A DNA stretch of 64,000 nt from Pseudomonadota bacterium (GTDB lineage Bacteria; Pseudomonadota; Gammaproteobacteria; Burkholderiales; Burkholderiaceae_C), in contig JAFEDY010000009.1 in NCBI GenBank assembly GCA_018241405.1, positions 1 through 64,000 on the forward strand. Direction: 5' to 3'. The notes under the pieces were generated by a model that searched no databases, was not told the DNA's origin, and saw only the letters and a list, made by a program, of their open reading frames with translations. Both the position numbers and the translations under genes were made by a program. The stretch's first letter is position 1; each line of letters starts with the position of its first letter. Below, piece by piece: positions 1-8,784 of the stretch.

Positions 1-236
1 GCGCACCTCCACATTGCTGCTACCCGGACCGCAATGGGCCCAGACGTCGGCTGGATCACTCGTCAAGCGGGACGTTTAATAGGTTTCGCTACTTGAGCCT
101 TTGTTTTTTTGCCGCGCTGTTTTCTGCACCGCCATCCCACCGCCTGTGCACCCCTTATCCACAGGGTTGTGCAATGACGCGCATCGCCGTGGCCGCTAGC
201 ATTCCACGCTTGCCCTCCATCGAAAGCCATTGACCC
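1..236. other. Left edge, no gene assigned
   Basis: The stretch before dnaB gives no protein I recognise. A plus-strand frame is open from the edge and stops near position 81, and a minus-strand frame is open from about 56 to the edge. Either could be the end of a gene cut by the window. The usual neighbour rplI is not recognisable here. The segment from about 82 to 236 is the presumed dnaB leader. I see no clear sigma70 promoter. Confidence 0.3.
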
Positions 237-1652
237 ATGTCCGCTGTGTTGACCGATCTCATTGAAGGCTTTGTCGCCGCACCGCCCGACCGCGAAGTCG
301 CCCAGCTGCGCGTGCCGCCGCATTCCATTGAGGCCGAGTCGAGCGTGCTGGGCGGCCTGCTGCTGGACAACATGGCCTGGGACCGCGTGGGCGACCTGCT
401 GGTGGACGGCGACTTCTACCGTCACGAGCACCAGCAGATCTATGCCGCCATTGGCGCACTGGTCAATGCCAGCAAGCCGGCCGACGTGATCACCGTCTAC
501 GAGCAGCTCCAGGGCCTGGGCAAGGCCGAGGAGACGGGCGGCCTGGCCTACCTCAATAGCCTGGCGCAGTATGTGCCCAGCGCCAGCAATATCCGCCGCT
601 ACGCCGAGATCGTGCGCGAGCGCGCCATCCTGCGCAAATTGGTCACGGCCAGCGACGAGATCGCCACCAACGCCTTCAACCCCCAGGGCAAGCCGGTCGA
701 GCGCATCCTGGACGAGGCCGAGCAGAAGATCTTCGCCATCGGCGAAGAGGGCTCGCGCATGAAGCAGGGCTTCCAGTCGCTCGACACCCTGGTCGTAGAC
801 CTGCTCGACCGCGTGCAGGAGATGGCCGACAACCCCATGGACGTGACCGGCGTGCCCTCGGGCTTTGTCGATCTGGACCGCATGACGAGCGGCCTGCAGG
901 CCGGCGACCTGGTGGTGCTGGCGGCGCGCCCGTCGATGGGCAAGACCTCGTTTGCGGTGAACATCGCCGAGCATGTGGCGCTCAACGAAGGCCTGCCCGT
1001 GGCCATCTTCTCGATGGAAATGGGCGCGGCCCAGCTCGCAGTGCGTATCGTGGGCTCGATAGGCCGCGTCAACCAGGGCAATCTGCGCACCGGCAAGCTC
1101 AGCGACGACGAATGGCCGCGTCTGACCGAGGCCATCGAACGCCTGCGCACCGTGAGCCTGCACATCGACGAGACACCCGGCCTCACGCCGTCCGAGCTGC
1201 GCGCCAACGCCCGGCGCCTGGCGCGCCAGTGCGGCAAGCTGGGGCTGATCGTGGTCGACTACCTGCAGCTCATGAGCGGTTCGGGCTCCAGCAGCTCCGA
1301 CAACCGTGCCACCGAGCTGGGCGAAATCTCGCGTGGCCTCAAGATGCTGGCCAAGGAGCTGCAGTGCCCGGTGATTGCGCTGTCGCAGCTCAACCGCTCG
1401 GTCGAGCAGCGCACCGACAAGCGCCCCATGATGAGCGACCTGCGCGAATCCGGCGCCATCGAGCAGGACGCGGACATCATCATGTTCATCTACCGCGACG
1501 ACTACTACAACAAGGACTCCAAGGAACCCAATATCGCCGAGGTCATCATCGGCAAGCAGCGTAACGGCCCCACGGGCACGGTGAAGCTGTTCTTCCAGAA
1601 GAACCAGACGCGCTTCGAGAACCTGGCCATGGGTTCGGGCGACGACTACTGA
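237..1652 (+). CDS. dnaB: Replicative DNA helicase DnaB
   Basis: Hexameric 5'-3' helicase that unwinds DNA at the replication fork and binds primase. The 471-residue product has the normal family length. The N-terminal domain begins around VPPHSIEAESSVLGGLLLD. The RecA-like C-terminal half has Walker A ARPSMGKTS at about residue 240 and the Walker B segment VVDYLQLM, followed by SQLNRSVEQR and DLRESGAIEQDAD. No intein or insertion is seen. The ATG at 237 gives a full N-terminal domain, so no other start is needed. It appears to be transcribed alone, because a hairpin repeat with a T-run follows the stop codon. The assignment is by family recognition and is very secure. Confidence 0.98.
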   Translation: MSAVLTDLIEGFVAAPPDREVAQLRVPPHSIEAESSVLGGLLLDNMAWDRVGDLLVDGDFYRHEHQQIYAAIGALVNASKPADVITVYEQLQGLGKAEETGGLAYLNSLAQYVPSASNIRRYAEIVRERAILRKLVTASDEIATNAFNPQGKPVERILDEAEQKIFAIGEEGSRMKQGFQSLDTLVVDLLDRVQEMADNPMDVTGVPSGFVDLDRMTSGLQAGDLVVLAARPSMGKTSFAVNIAEHVALNEGLPVAIFSMEMGAAQLAVRIVGSIGRVNQGNLRTGKLSDDEWPRLTEAIERLRTVSLHIDETPGLTPSELRANARRLARQCGKLGLIVVDYLQLMSGSGSSSSDNRATELGEISRGLKMLAKELQCPVIALSQLNRSVEQRTDKRPMMSDLRESGAIEQDADIIMFIYRDDYYNKDSKEPNIAEVIIGKQRNGPTGTVKLFFQKNQTRFENLAMGSGDDY

Positions 1653-1670
1653 TCCTGTTTGCTATAAATA

Positions 1671-1717
1671 ATATAGCTTTTAGCGCTTGATGTACGAGCG
1701 CTAAAGCCATTTTTTAC
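1671..1717 (+). repeat. Comamonadaceae-type hairpin repeat, likely dnaB terminator
   Basis: An inverted repeat TTAGCGCT/AGCGCTAA with a 9-nt loop is preceded by ATATAGCT and followed by AAGCC and a T-run. The same layout recurs near 29.3, 32.5, 49.6 and 54.2 kb. The hairpin plus T-run directly after dnaB suggests that this copy also terminates transcription. Confidence 0.65.
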
Positions 1718-1732
1718 CCAAAGAGACGCACC

Positions 1733-3265
1733 ATGACGGATTCCCGCACCCGACTGCAGCAGCTACTGCGCTCGCTGGCCCTGGACCTGCGCGCCCACGA
1801 GGGCGGCGACTGGACCCTGCGCGCGCCGCGCGACGGCGTGGTGCTGGCCGGCCTGGCCTCGCACGGCCCGGCGCAGGCGCAGGCCGCCATCGACGACGCC
1901 CATGGCGCCGGCCTGCAATGGCGCGGCGTGCCCGCGCCGGTGCGCGGCGAACTGGTGCGCCGCCTGGGCGAGCTGCTGCGGCTGCACAAGGCGGCGCTGG
2001 GCGCGCTGGTGTCGCTGGAGGCGGGCAAGATCTTGAGCGAGGGCCTGGGCGAGGTGCAGGAGATGATCGACATCTGCGACTTCGCCGTGGGCCTGTCGCG
2101 CCAGCTGCACGGACTGACCATCGCCAGCGAGCGCCCCGGCCACCGCATGATGGAGACCTGGCACCCAGTGGGCGTGGTGGGCATCATCTCGGCGTTCAAC
2201 TTCCCCGTGGCCGTCTGGTCCTGGAACGCGGCGCTGGCCCTGGTCTGCGGCAACGCCATCGTCTGGAAGCCGTCGGAGAAGACACCGCTGTCGGCGCTGG
2301 CCTGCCAGCAGCTGCTGCGCCAGGCCATGGCCGAGTGCAACCGCGACCGGCCGGGCAGCGTGCCCGAGGGCCTGAGCCAGCTGCTGATAGGCGGGCGCGA
2401 GCTGGGCGAGGCACTGGCCGCCAGCGCGCGCGTGGCCGTGCTCAGCGCCACCGGCTCCACGCGCATGGGCCGGCAGGTGGCGGTCAAGGTGGCCGAGCGC
2501 TTTGGCCGCGCCATCCTGGAGTTGGGCGGCAACAACGCCATGGTCGTCACGCCCACGGCCGACCTGGAGCTGGCCGCGCGCGCCATCACCTTTGCCGCCG
2601 TGGGCACGGCGGGCCAGCGCTGCACCACGCTGCGGCGCCTGATCGTGCATGCATCGGTGGCCGATGCGCTGCTGGCGCGGCTCGCACAGATCTACCAGAG
2701 CATTGCGATCGGCGACCCGCTGCAGGACGGCACGTTGGTCGGTCCGCTGATCGACCGCGCGGCCTTTGACGCCATGCAGGCCGCGCTGGAGCAGGCCCGC
2801 GCAGAGGGCGGCCAGGTGCTGGGCGGCGAGCGCGTGCGCGAGGACCTGGGGGCGGACGCCTGGTATGTGCGTCCGGCGCTGGTGCAGATGCCCGGGCAGT
2901 CGCCGGTGATGGAGCGGGAGACCTTCGCGCCCATCCTCTACGTGCTGCGCTACGAGGGCGATCTGGATCAGGCCATCGCGTTGCAGAACGCCGTGCCCCA
3001 GGGCCTGTCCTCGGCCATCTTCACGCAGAGCCTGCAGGAGGCCGAGCGCTTCATGTCGGCCGCGGGCAGCGACTGCGGCATCGCCAACGTCAACATAGGC
3101 ACCTCGGGCGCCGAGATCGGCGGGGCCTTCGGCGGCGAGAAGGAGACCGGCGGCGGCCGCGAGTCGGGCTCGGACGCCTGGAAGGGCTATATGCGCCGCG
3201 CCACCAACACCATCAACTACAGCGGCGCGCTGCCGCTGGCGCAGGGCGTGCGCTTTGATGTCTGA
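1733..3265 (+). CDS. ALDH7-type aldehyde dehydrogenase
   Basis: NAD(P)-dependent aldehyde dehydrogenase of 510 residues. The Rossmann-fold segment has the signature HPVGVVGIISAFNFPVAVW. The general base Glu lies in LELGGNNAMVV and the nucleophile Cys in GQRCTTLRR. The GQRCTT context and the overall sequence resemble the ALDH7/antiquitin branch, which includes alpha-aminoadipate semialdehyde (piperideine-6-carboxylate) dehydrogenases of lysine degradation. The substrate cannot be fixed from sequence, because no lysine or pipecolate gene lies beside it. The gene stands alone between two hairpins. The start at 1733 is supported by the upstream AAAGAGACGCACC. Confidence 0.9.
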   Translation: MTDSRTRLQQLLRSLALDLRAHEGGDWTLRAPRDGVVLAGLASHGPAQAQAAIDDAHGAGLQWRGVPAPVRGELVRRLGELLRLHKAALGALVSLEAGKILSEGLGEVQEMIDICDFAVGLSRQLHGLTIASERPGHRMMETWHPVGVVGIISAFNFPVAVWSWNAALALVCGNAIVWKPSEKTPLSALACQQLLRQAMAECNRDRPGSVPEGLSQLLIGGRELGEALAASARVAVLSATGSTRMGRQVAVKVAERFGRAILELGGNNAMVVTPTADLELAARAITFAAVGTAGQRCTTLRRLIVHASVADALLARLAQIYQSIAIGDPLQDGTLVGPLIDRAAFDAMQAALEQARAEGGQVLGGERVREDLGADAWYVRPALVQMPGQSPVMERETFAPILYVLRYEGDLDQAIALQNAVPQGLSSAIFTQSLQEAERFMSAAGSDCGIANVNIGTSGAEIGGAFGGEKETGGGRESGSDAWKGYMRRATNTINYSGALPLAQGVRFDV

Positions 3266-3279
3266 CGGCGCGCATGAAA

Positions 3280-3310
3280 AAGGCGGGTTTTGAAAGCCAA
3301 AACCCGCCTT
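3280..3310. terminator. Bidirectional terminator between ALDH and phoH genes
   Basis: A perfect 12-bp stem, AAGGCGGGTTTT with AAAACCCGCCTT, encloses a 7-nt loop in the gap between two convergent genes. The A/T ends of the stem supply a T-run on each strand. Confidence 0.85.
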
Positions 3311-3324
3311 GTCGTGCGTGAATG

Positions 3325-3357
3325 CTGCGCAAGCAGCTATATTTTTTATAGCATCGC
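3325..3357. repeat. Partial copy of the intergenic hairpin repeat
   Basis: Contains GCGCAAGCAGCTATATTTTTTATAG, read here in two parts: GCGCAAGCAGCTAT and the adjoining AT-rich inverted repeat CTATA/TATAG. On the minus strand it resembles the ATATAGCTGCTTGCGC half of the longer element, while the second half is missing. Confidence 0.4.
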
Positions 3358-3369
3358 GGGCCTGTAACC

Positions 3370-5127
3370 CTACAGCACCTCGCTGGCAAAGTCCGCCAGG
3401 CGCGAGCGCTCGCCGCGCGCCAGCAGGATGTGGCCGCTGTGCGGCCAGCCCTTGAAGCGGTCCACGGCGTAGGTCAGGCCGGAGCTGCCCTCGGTCAGGT
3501 AGGGTGTGTCGATCTGCGCCAGGTTGCCCATGCAGATGATCTTGGTGCCCGGGCCGGCGCGCGTGATCAGCGTCTTCATCTGCTTCGGTGTCAGATTCTG
3601 CGCCTCGTCGATGATGACGTACTTGTTCAGGAAGGTGCGGCCGCGCATGAAGTTCATGCTCTTGATCTTGATGCGGCTCCTGATCAGCTCGTTGGTCGCC
3701 GCGCGGCCCCATTCGCCGGCGTTGCCGCCGTCGCCCTTGGCCAAAAATTCCAGGTTGTCGTCCAGCGCACCCATCCAGGGGCCCATCTTCTCCTCCTCGG
3801 TGCCGGGCAGGAAGCCAATGTCCTCGCCCACGCTCACCGTGGCGCGGGTCATGATGATCTCGGTGTAGCGGCGCTCGTCCAGCACCTGGGTCAGGCCGGC
3901 GGCCAGCGCCATCAGCGTCTTGCCCGTGCCCGCCGTGCCGGTCAGCGTGACGAAGTCCACGTCCGGGTCCATCAGCAGGTTCATGGCGAAGTTCTGCTCG
4001 CGGTTGCGCGTGTTCACGCCCCAGACGGCGTTCTTGGCCGAGCCATAGTCCTTCAGGGTTTCCAGCACCGCGGTCTTGTCGCGGATCTCGGTCACGCGCG
4101 CGTGCAGGCTGGTCTCGCCCGGCGCCTCGAAGTACACGAACTGGTTGATCATGAGTTGCGACACCACCGGGCCGCCGATGCGGTAGTACATGTGGGCGCC
4201 GCTCTGCCAGCTCTCCACATTTCGGCCGGCCTTGGCCCAGAAGTCGGCTGGCAGGGCCAGGCTGCCGGCGTACAGCAGGTCGCCGTCCTCCAGGGCCTTG
4301 TCGTTCTGGTAGTCCTCGGCCGCAAGGCCCAGGGCGCGCGCCTTGACGCGCATATTGATGTCCTTGGACACCAGCACCACGTCGCGCGGCGCATGCAGCT
4401 TGCGCAGGGCCTCGACCACGCCGAGGATCTGGTTGTCCGCCTTGCCCTGGGGCAGGCTTACGGGCAGTTGGTAGGACAGCGGCGCCGTCTGGAAGAACAG
4501 GCTGCCGGTGGCGGCGCGCTGGCCCGTGGCATCCAGCCTCAAGCCATGGGCCATGTCGGCCGCGCCATGGGCCGCGGCCAGCGCGTCCAGCGAGCGGCTG
4601 GTCTGGCGGCCGTTGCGGGCCACTTCGGTCATGCCCTTCTTGTGGGCGTCGAGCTCCTCCAGCACGATCATCGGCAGGAAGATGTCATGCTCCTCGAAGC
4701 GGAACAGGCTGGTCGGGTCGTGCAGCAGCACATTGGTGTCGAGCACGAACATCTTCTTCGGGCCCGCCGCGCGGCGCTTGCGTGCGGCAGCGGCGCTTGC
4801 CGTGCGGATGGGGGTGACGTTGCTGGTTTCCTCGGGCGTCGCGTCGCGTGCAAGCTTGTCGGGCGCCGGTCGGCCGCGGGCCTGCGTCGCGGCCACGGGT
4901 TTGGCGGCCGGGCTGGCAACGATGGGCGCCCTGGCCGCAGTGCCTACGGGTGCAGTGCTTGTCGCGCCACTGCTGGTCTTGGCTTTGGTGGAAACGCGTT
5001 TGCGTGTTGCAGCGCGCGGCGACTCGGCCGGGGCCGACTCCTGTGCCTCCTCGTCAGGGGCCGTCTGGACATATGCCTCGGGTGTGAGCAGGGCGGCGCG
5101 CTTGGTCGGGGCGGGGGGCAGGGGCAT
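3370..5127 (-). CDS. PIN domain-PhoH ATPase (YlaK-like)
   Basis: Two-domain protein with an N-terminal PIN ribonuclease-like domain and a C-terminal PhoH ATPase domain, as in the PhoH2/YlaK family, which is proposed to act as an RNA-unwinding nuclease. The PIN domain starts at KKMFVLDTNVLLHD and keeps the acidic residues of a nuclease site. The ATPase has Walker A GTAGTGKT and Walker B VIIDEAQNL. About 120 Ala/Thr/Lys-rich residues of low complexity precede the PIN domain. A GTG at 5169 is in frame but abuts a terminator hairpin. I prefer the ATG at 5127, which has GAGG upstream and gives 585 residues. Cellular target unknown. Confidence 0.88.
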   Translation of the reverse strand: MPLPPAPTKRAALLTPEAYVQTAPDEEAQESAPAESPRAATRKRVSTKAKTSSGATSTAPVGTAARAPIVASPAAKPVAATQARGRPAPDKLARDATPEETSNVTPIRTASAAAARKRRAAGPKKMFVLDTNVLLHDPTSLFRFEEHDIFLPMIVLEELDAHKKGMTEVARNGRQTSRSLDALAAAHGAADMAHGLRLDATGQRAATGSLFFQTAPLSYQLPVSLPQGKADNQILGVVEALRKLHAPRDVVLVSKDINMRVKARALGLAAEDYQNDKALEDGDLLYAGSLALPADFWAKAGRNVESWQSGAHMYYRIGGPVVSQLMINQFVYFEAPGETSLHARVTEIRDKTAVLETLKDYGSAKNAVWGVNTRNREQNFAMNLLMDPDVDFVTLTGTAGTGKTLMALAAGLTQVLDERRYTEIIMTRATVSVGEDIGFLPGTEEEKMGPWMGALDDNLEFLAKGDGGNAGEWGRAATNELIRSRIKIKSMNFMRGRTFLNKYVIIDEAQNLTPKQMKTLITRAGPGTKIICMGNLAQIDTPYLTEGSSGLTYAVDRFKGWPHSGHILLARGERSRLADFASEVL

Positions 5128-5169
5128 GGTGGGCAAGGCCTCGCTGGAGAATGGACGATTCAAAAGCAC

Positions 5170-5197
5170 AAAGCCGCCTGGAGACCGAGGCGGCTTT
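5170..5197 (-). terminator. Terminator downstream of bcp
   Basis: A 10-bp stem AAAGCCGCCT/AGGCGGCTTT has an 8-nt loop and is followed on the minus strand by a T-rich tract. It separates bcp from the downstream phoH-like gene and argues against the upstream GTG start of that gene. Confidence 0.75.
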
Positions 5198-5285
5198 GGT
5201 TGGGGAAGGAGGTGTTGCGTATTTCAGCAGCATTGGCCCATTATGCATGCGCCATGTAATGGTCCCGGACTGGACCGTATCGGGT

Positions 5286-5774
5286 TTACGCGGCTTTTTT
5301 GACGGGAGCCTTGATGGCCTTGACGGCTTTGAGGACCTCGTCCACATGGCCCGGCACCTTCAGGCCGCGCCATTCCTGTACCAGAACGCCCTCGGGGCCG
5401 ACGAGGAAGGTGCTGCGCTCAATGCCCTTGACCTTCTTGCCGTACATGATCTTGTTCTTGACCACGCCGAACATATGGCACATCTTCTCTTCGGTGTCGG
5501 CGATGAGCTCGAAGGGCAGCTCCAGCTTTTCCTTGAAGTCGTCGTGAGACTTCATGTTGTCGCGCGACACGCCGAAGACCACGGCCCCGGCCTTTTCAAA
5601 ATCCTTGAACTTGTCGCGGAATTGCATGGCCTCGGTGGTACAACCCGGGGTGTTGTCCTTCGGGTAGAAGTACAGGATCAGAATCTGGCCCTGGTGAGAA
5701 ACGTTGGAGACCTTGATTCCTCCAGTCGCGTTGGCTTCAAATTCAGGAAGGGGCTTGTTGACAACGATCGCCAT
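5286..5774 (-). CDS. bcp: Thiol peroxidase Bcp/PrxQ
   Basis: Peroxiredoxin of the PrxQ/Bcp family, 162 residues, reducing hydroperoxides in the cytoplasm at the expense of thioredoxin. The peroxidatic Cys45 lies in NTPGCTTEAMQF. The resolving Cys found five residues later in the E. coli type is absent, since the sequence there is AMQF. Another cysteine, Cys99 in EEKMCHMFGV, is a plausible alternative resolving residue, as in the PrxQ subtypes that pair with a more distant Cys. The C-terminus is Lys/Ala-rich. It is a single gene with its own terminator. Confidence 0.93.
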   Translation of the reverse strand: MAIVVNKPLPEFEANATGGIKVSNVSHQGQILILYFYPKDNTPGCTTEAMQFRDKFKDFEKAGAVVFGVSRDNMKSHDDFKEKLELPFELIADTEEKMCHMFGVVKNKIMYGKKVKGIERSTFLVGPEGVLVQEWRGLKVPGHVDEVLKAVKAIKAPVKKAA

Positions 5775-5944
5775 GGCACTTCTATCTCTCAGGAATTAGT
5801 CGATGAAAAGCCGGGGGAGTAGGTGGGTGGACTCTTGGCTTGGTGCCCCCGACCGCAACAGACTATTTTACCCTGAATGCACCAGGACGTCGCCTTATGG
5901 CTATTACCCATGCGGCGGCCCTTGTCCCTGCCGGATGCGGTGGG

Positions 5945-6634
5945 CTACATGCCCAGGGATTTGAGCAATGCCTGGGTGTCGTCGTCTGCCGAGGTGGTTG
6001 CCGCCGTCGCGACCTGTGGGGCGGCCGCGACCTGGGCCATCAGGGCGTCGGGGTCGGGTGCTTCCTGAGGGTCGAAGTCGAAGAGCTTGATGAACTGCGT
6101 ACGGTCGATCGCCAACTCCAGATAGAAGATATTGTTGTTGGCGGTATAGAAGGAGACGCGGCGCGCCTCGGGCTGGTCCAGATTGGCGTTCACGCTCAGC
6201 ACCACCTGCTGGTTGATAACCAGCATCTTCGGCTGGTTTTGCGTGATGTGCGTCTGCAGCTCGCGTCGCACCTTGCCGGTGAAGTCGCCCACCACCTGGT
6301 TCATGAGCTCGCCCATGACGTTGCTGACCTCGTCTGCCGTGAACGAACTTGCCAGTTCGCCGGCCGACATGCCCATGCTCAACATGTAGCGCTCATAGAT
6401 CTCCATGGCCGCGGCGGCCGAGAAGTTGATGATCACCAGGCCCGAGAAACCGCCGTCGAACAGCACGAAGCAGCCTATGTCCGGTTTCAAACAGGTCTTG
6501 GAAATACGCTGCACCATGCCCGAGAAATGCACTTGCCCTTGCGTGGCTACCGACAGAACATGCGTCACGGAGTTGCACAGGGAGACCAGCACGTCTTCGG
6601 TGCCGTAGACGACGGGGGTGTTTGAGGGGGTCAT
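5945..6634 (-). CDS. DUF3334/CheX-like protein
   Basis: A 229-residue cytoplasmic protein that I place in the DUF3334 family. Residues 101-118, DEVSNVMGELMNQVVGDF, resemble the ExxN helices of the CheC/CheX/FliY phosphatases that dephosphorylate CheY. This suggests a role near chemotaxis or two-component signalling, but no che gene is nearby and the activity is unproved. The C-terminal 35 residues are Ala/Asp-rich and probably flexible. There is no signal peptide or membrane segment. It is transcribed alone, divergently from the cytochrome b561 gene. Confidence 0.7.
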   Translation of the reverse strand: MTPSNTPVVYGTEDVLVSLCNSVTHVLSVATQGQVHFSGMVQRISKTCLKPDIGCFVLFDGGFSGLVIINFSAAAAMEIYERYMLSMGMSAGELASSFTADEVSNVMGELMNQVVGDFTGKVRRELQTHITQNQPKMLVINQQVVLSVNANLDQPEARRVSFYTANNNIFYLELAIDRTQFIKLFDFDPQEAPDPDALMAQVAAAPQVATAATTSADDDTQALLKSLGM

Positions 6635-6871
6635 GAGGCTACTGAAAAAAGAGCGGTCAGGCTGTGCCGCGAATCAGTAATCATGACATGGCAGCTTACG
6701 GATGACGCTGGTCAAGTCAAACAAAATGAAATGTTGACGTCTGTTAATTCAAGAAAAATGAACATAAACGTCAATCATGTTGAAACCTTGTGCCGCCTGC
6801 GGACTCTAGACTGCAGCCATCGCAGTTTTGTCATGCCCTCGGCCCCGGCGCGTGGGCCTGGTTTCTTGTAC

Positions 6872-7447
6872 ATGCACTCCATGAGCTCCGCCATCCCGCC
6901 ACCTGCCGCTCGCTACGGCACAACCGCCATCGCCCTGCATTGGGTGCTGGGGTTGGCGATCCTTGCCCTGTTGGTCATGGGCTGGTACATGACGGACCTG
7001 CCGATTTCGCCGCAGCGCCTCAAGCTGTACAACTGGCACAAGTGGGCCGGCATGACTATCCTGGCCTTGTCGGTTCTGCGCCTGGCGGTACGCCTCGTCC
7101 ATCGGCCTCCGCCGCTGCCTGCCAAGGTGCTATCTACCATGCCGACCTGGCAGCAACTGGCGCACCATGGTACGCACCACCTGCTGTATGCCTTGTTTTT
7201 CATCGTGCCCTTGTTGGGCTGGGCCTACAGCTCGGCGGCAGGGTTTCCGATTGTCGTCTTTGGCCTTGTTCCTTTGCCGGATTTCGTACCAGTCAGCCCC
7301 GCACTGGCCGACATTCTCAAGCCATTGCATGGACTAACGGCCTACGCCTTGGTGGCCTTGGTGGTGCTGCATGTGGGGGCGGTACTCAAGCATCAATTTA
7401 TCGACCGTGACGGCCTCATGGCTCGCATGCTGTGGGGCCGGGGCTGA
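6872..7447 (+). CDS. Cytochrome b561 family protein
   Basis: Small integral membrane dihaem cytochrome b (about 190 residues, four predicted transmembrane helices) that passes electrons between the quinone pool and periplasmic partners. Visible features are YGTTAIALHWVLGLAILALL in helix 1, with a haem-ligand His, and LYNWHKWAGM, HHLLYALFFIVPLLGWAYS and LVALVVLHVGAVLKHQF in the later helices. The reading frame is open from 6683, but the family begins close to helix 1, so I choose the ATG at 6872; 6881 is equally possible. The downstream YceI pair is a common genomic partner of these cytochromes. Confidence 0.85.
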   Translation: MHSMSSAIPPPAARYGTTAIALHWVLGLAILALLVMGWYMTDLPISPQRLKLYNWHKWAGMTILALSVLRLAVRLVHRPPPLPAKVLSTMPTWQQLAHHGTHHLLYALFFIVPLLGWAYSSAAGFPIVVFGLVPLPDFVPVSPALADILKPLHGLTAYALVALVVLHVGAVLKHQFIDRDGLMARMLWGRG

Positions 7448-7502
7448 TGCCTGTACCGCGGCGCATCACTGGTTTTTTGGATCAACGGATGGAAGTTTCC
7501 CG

Positions 7503-8084
7503 ATGACTGCATTGACTTTGCCCCATCGCATTGGCCTCGTGCTGGCGGCCTCCACTGCCCTGGCTTCGGCCCCAGTCTGGGCGCAGCAAAAGCTGCTGCC
7601 CGAGCAGAGCGAAATCGCCTTTGTAAGCAAGCAGATGGGCGTGCCCGTGGAGGGGAAGTTCAAGAAGTTCGACGCGCAGGTGGCGTTCGACCCGGCCAAG
7701 CCGGCTGCGAGCAAGGTGGCATTCACGGTCGATACCGGCAGCGCCACGCTGGGCGCCAAGGAGACCGATGCCGAGCTGCCCAAGGCCGTGTGGTTCAATG
7801 TGGCCAAATTCCCGCAGGCCACGTTCCAGTCCAGCGTCATCAAGGCCGTGGGCGCAGGCAAGTACGAGGTGGCGGGCAAGCTCAGCGTCAAGGGCTCTTC
7901 GCAGGACGTCGTGGTGCCTGTCACACTCACGCAAAGCGGCGCTACCACCATGGCCGCCGGCAGTTTCGTCATCAAGCGCCTGGCCTTCAAGATCGGCGAG
8001 AACGAATGGGCCGATACGTCCATGGTTGCCGATGATGTGCAGGTCAGGTTCAAGCTGGCGCTGGCCGGCGTTCCCAAGCTCTGA
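7503..8084 (+). CDS. YceI family periplasmic protein (first copy)
   Basis: Lipocalin-like YceI domain protein of 193 residues. Members bind isoprenoid lipids such as quinone-like polyprenyls in the periplasm. A Sec signal peptide ends at PVWA before QQKLLPEQS. The domain runs from SEIAFVSKQMGVPVEGKFKKF to VRFKLALAGV. The start at 7503 is chosen because it places the signal peptide at the N-terminus, although the frame is open further upstream. It follows cytochrome b561 by 55 bp and precedes a second yceI by 49 bp, so the three are probably one operon. Confidence 0.88.
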   Translation: MTALTLPHRIGLVLAASTALASAPVWAQQKLLPEQSEIAFVSKQMGVPVEGKFKKFDAQVAFDPAKPAASKVAFTVDTGSATLGAKETDAELPKAVWFNVAKFPQATFQSSVIKAVGAGKYEVAGKLSVKGSSQDVVVPVTLTQSGATTMAAGSFVIKRLAFKIGENEWADTSMVADDVQVRFKLALAGVPKL

Positions 8085-8133
8085 TCACGGCCGTTTCATT
8101 TCCATCCACCTTTACACGGAGTACAGCAAGCCC

Positions 8134-8706
8134 ATGCGTTCCACCTTTCTGACCTTTGCCGCCGCCGCCTTGGCCGCGGGCGTCGCCCATGCCGAACCTG
8201 CCACCTATGCGGTGGATCCCACGCACACCTTTGCCACGTTCGAGATCGGCCACTTTGGCGCCAGCGTGAACCGCGGCCGCTTCGACAAAAAGGAGGGATC
8301 GGTGCAACTCGACAAGGCCGCCAAGACCGGCAGGGTAGAACTTACGCTGTACATGAACTCCATCTCCACAGGTACGCCGCCGTTTGAAAAGCATCTACAG
8401 AGCCCAGAAATCTTTGACGTCGCCCAATTTCCTACGGCACGCTTCGTTGGTGGCAAGTTCTCGTTTGACGGCGACAAGGTGACGGCTGTGTCCGGCAACC
8501 TGACCATCAAGGGCAAGACCCAGCCCGTGACCTTCAAGGCCAACCAGTTCGCCTGCTACGACAGCCCCATGCTCAAGCGCGAGGTCTGCGGCGGCGACTT
8601 CGAGACCACCATAGACCGCACGGCCTTCGGTGTGGACTATGGCGTGCAGTACGGCTTTCCCAAGAGCGTGCGCATCGTGGCGCAGATCGAGGCCATCAAA
8701 CAATAG
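8134..8706 (+). CDS. YceI family periplasmic protein (second copy)
   Basis: Second YceI-domain protein, 190 residues, with a signal peptide ending at VAHA before EPATYAVDPTHTF. DPTHTFATFEIGHFGAS and TPPFEKHLQSPEIFDVAQFPTARF are typical of the more canonical YceI branch, so it is a diverged relative of the preceding gene rather than a recent duplicate. The two cysteines near residues 147 and 159 could form a disulfide. A strong terminator follows the stop codon, which ends the cytochrome b561-yceI-yceI unit. Confidence 0.9.
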   Translation: MRSTFLTFAAAALAAGVAHAEPATYAVDPTHTFATFEIGHFGASVNRGRFDKKEGSVQLDKAAKTGRVELTLYMNSISTGTPPFEKHLQSPEIFDVAQFPTARFVGGKFSFDGDKVTAVSGNLTIKGKTQPVTFKANQFACYDSPMLKREVCGGDFETTIDRTAFGVDYGVQYGFPKSVRIVAQIEAIKQ

Positions 8707-8725
8707 CCGCCTGGCCCACAATGAA

Positions 8726-8758
8726 AAAGGGCCGGCGCCATCATGGCGCCGGCCCTTT
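8726..8758. terminator. Bidirectional terminator, yceI / maeB
   Basis: A perfect 16-bp stem AAAGGGCCGGCGCCAT / ATGGCGCCGGCCCTTT encloses a single-base loop in the written form and lies between convergent genes. Confidence 0.88.
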
Positions 8759-8784
8759 GCGCTTGTGCGTGAGCCGTCGTGCGC

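Noticed and set aside
63..1163. Minus-strand open frame opposite dnaB
   Set aside because: Shadow frame; DnaB on the plus strand is unambiguous.
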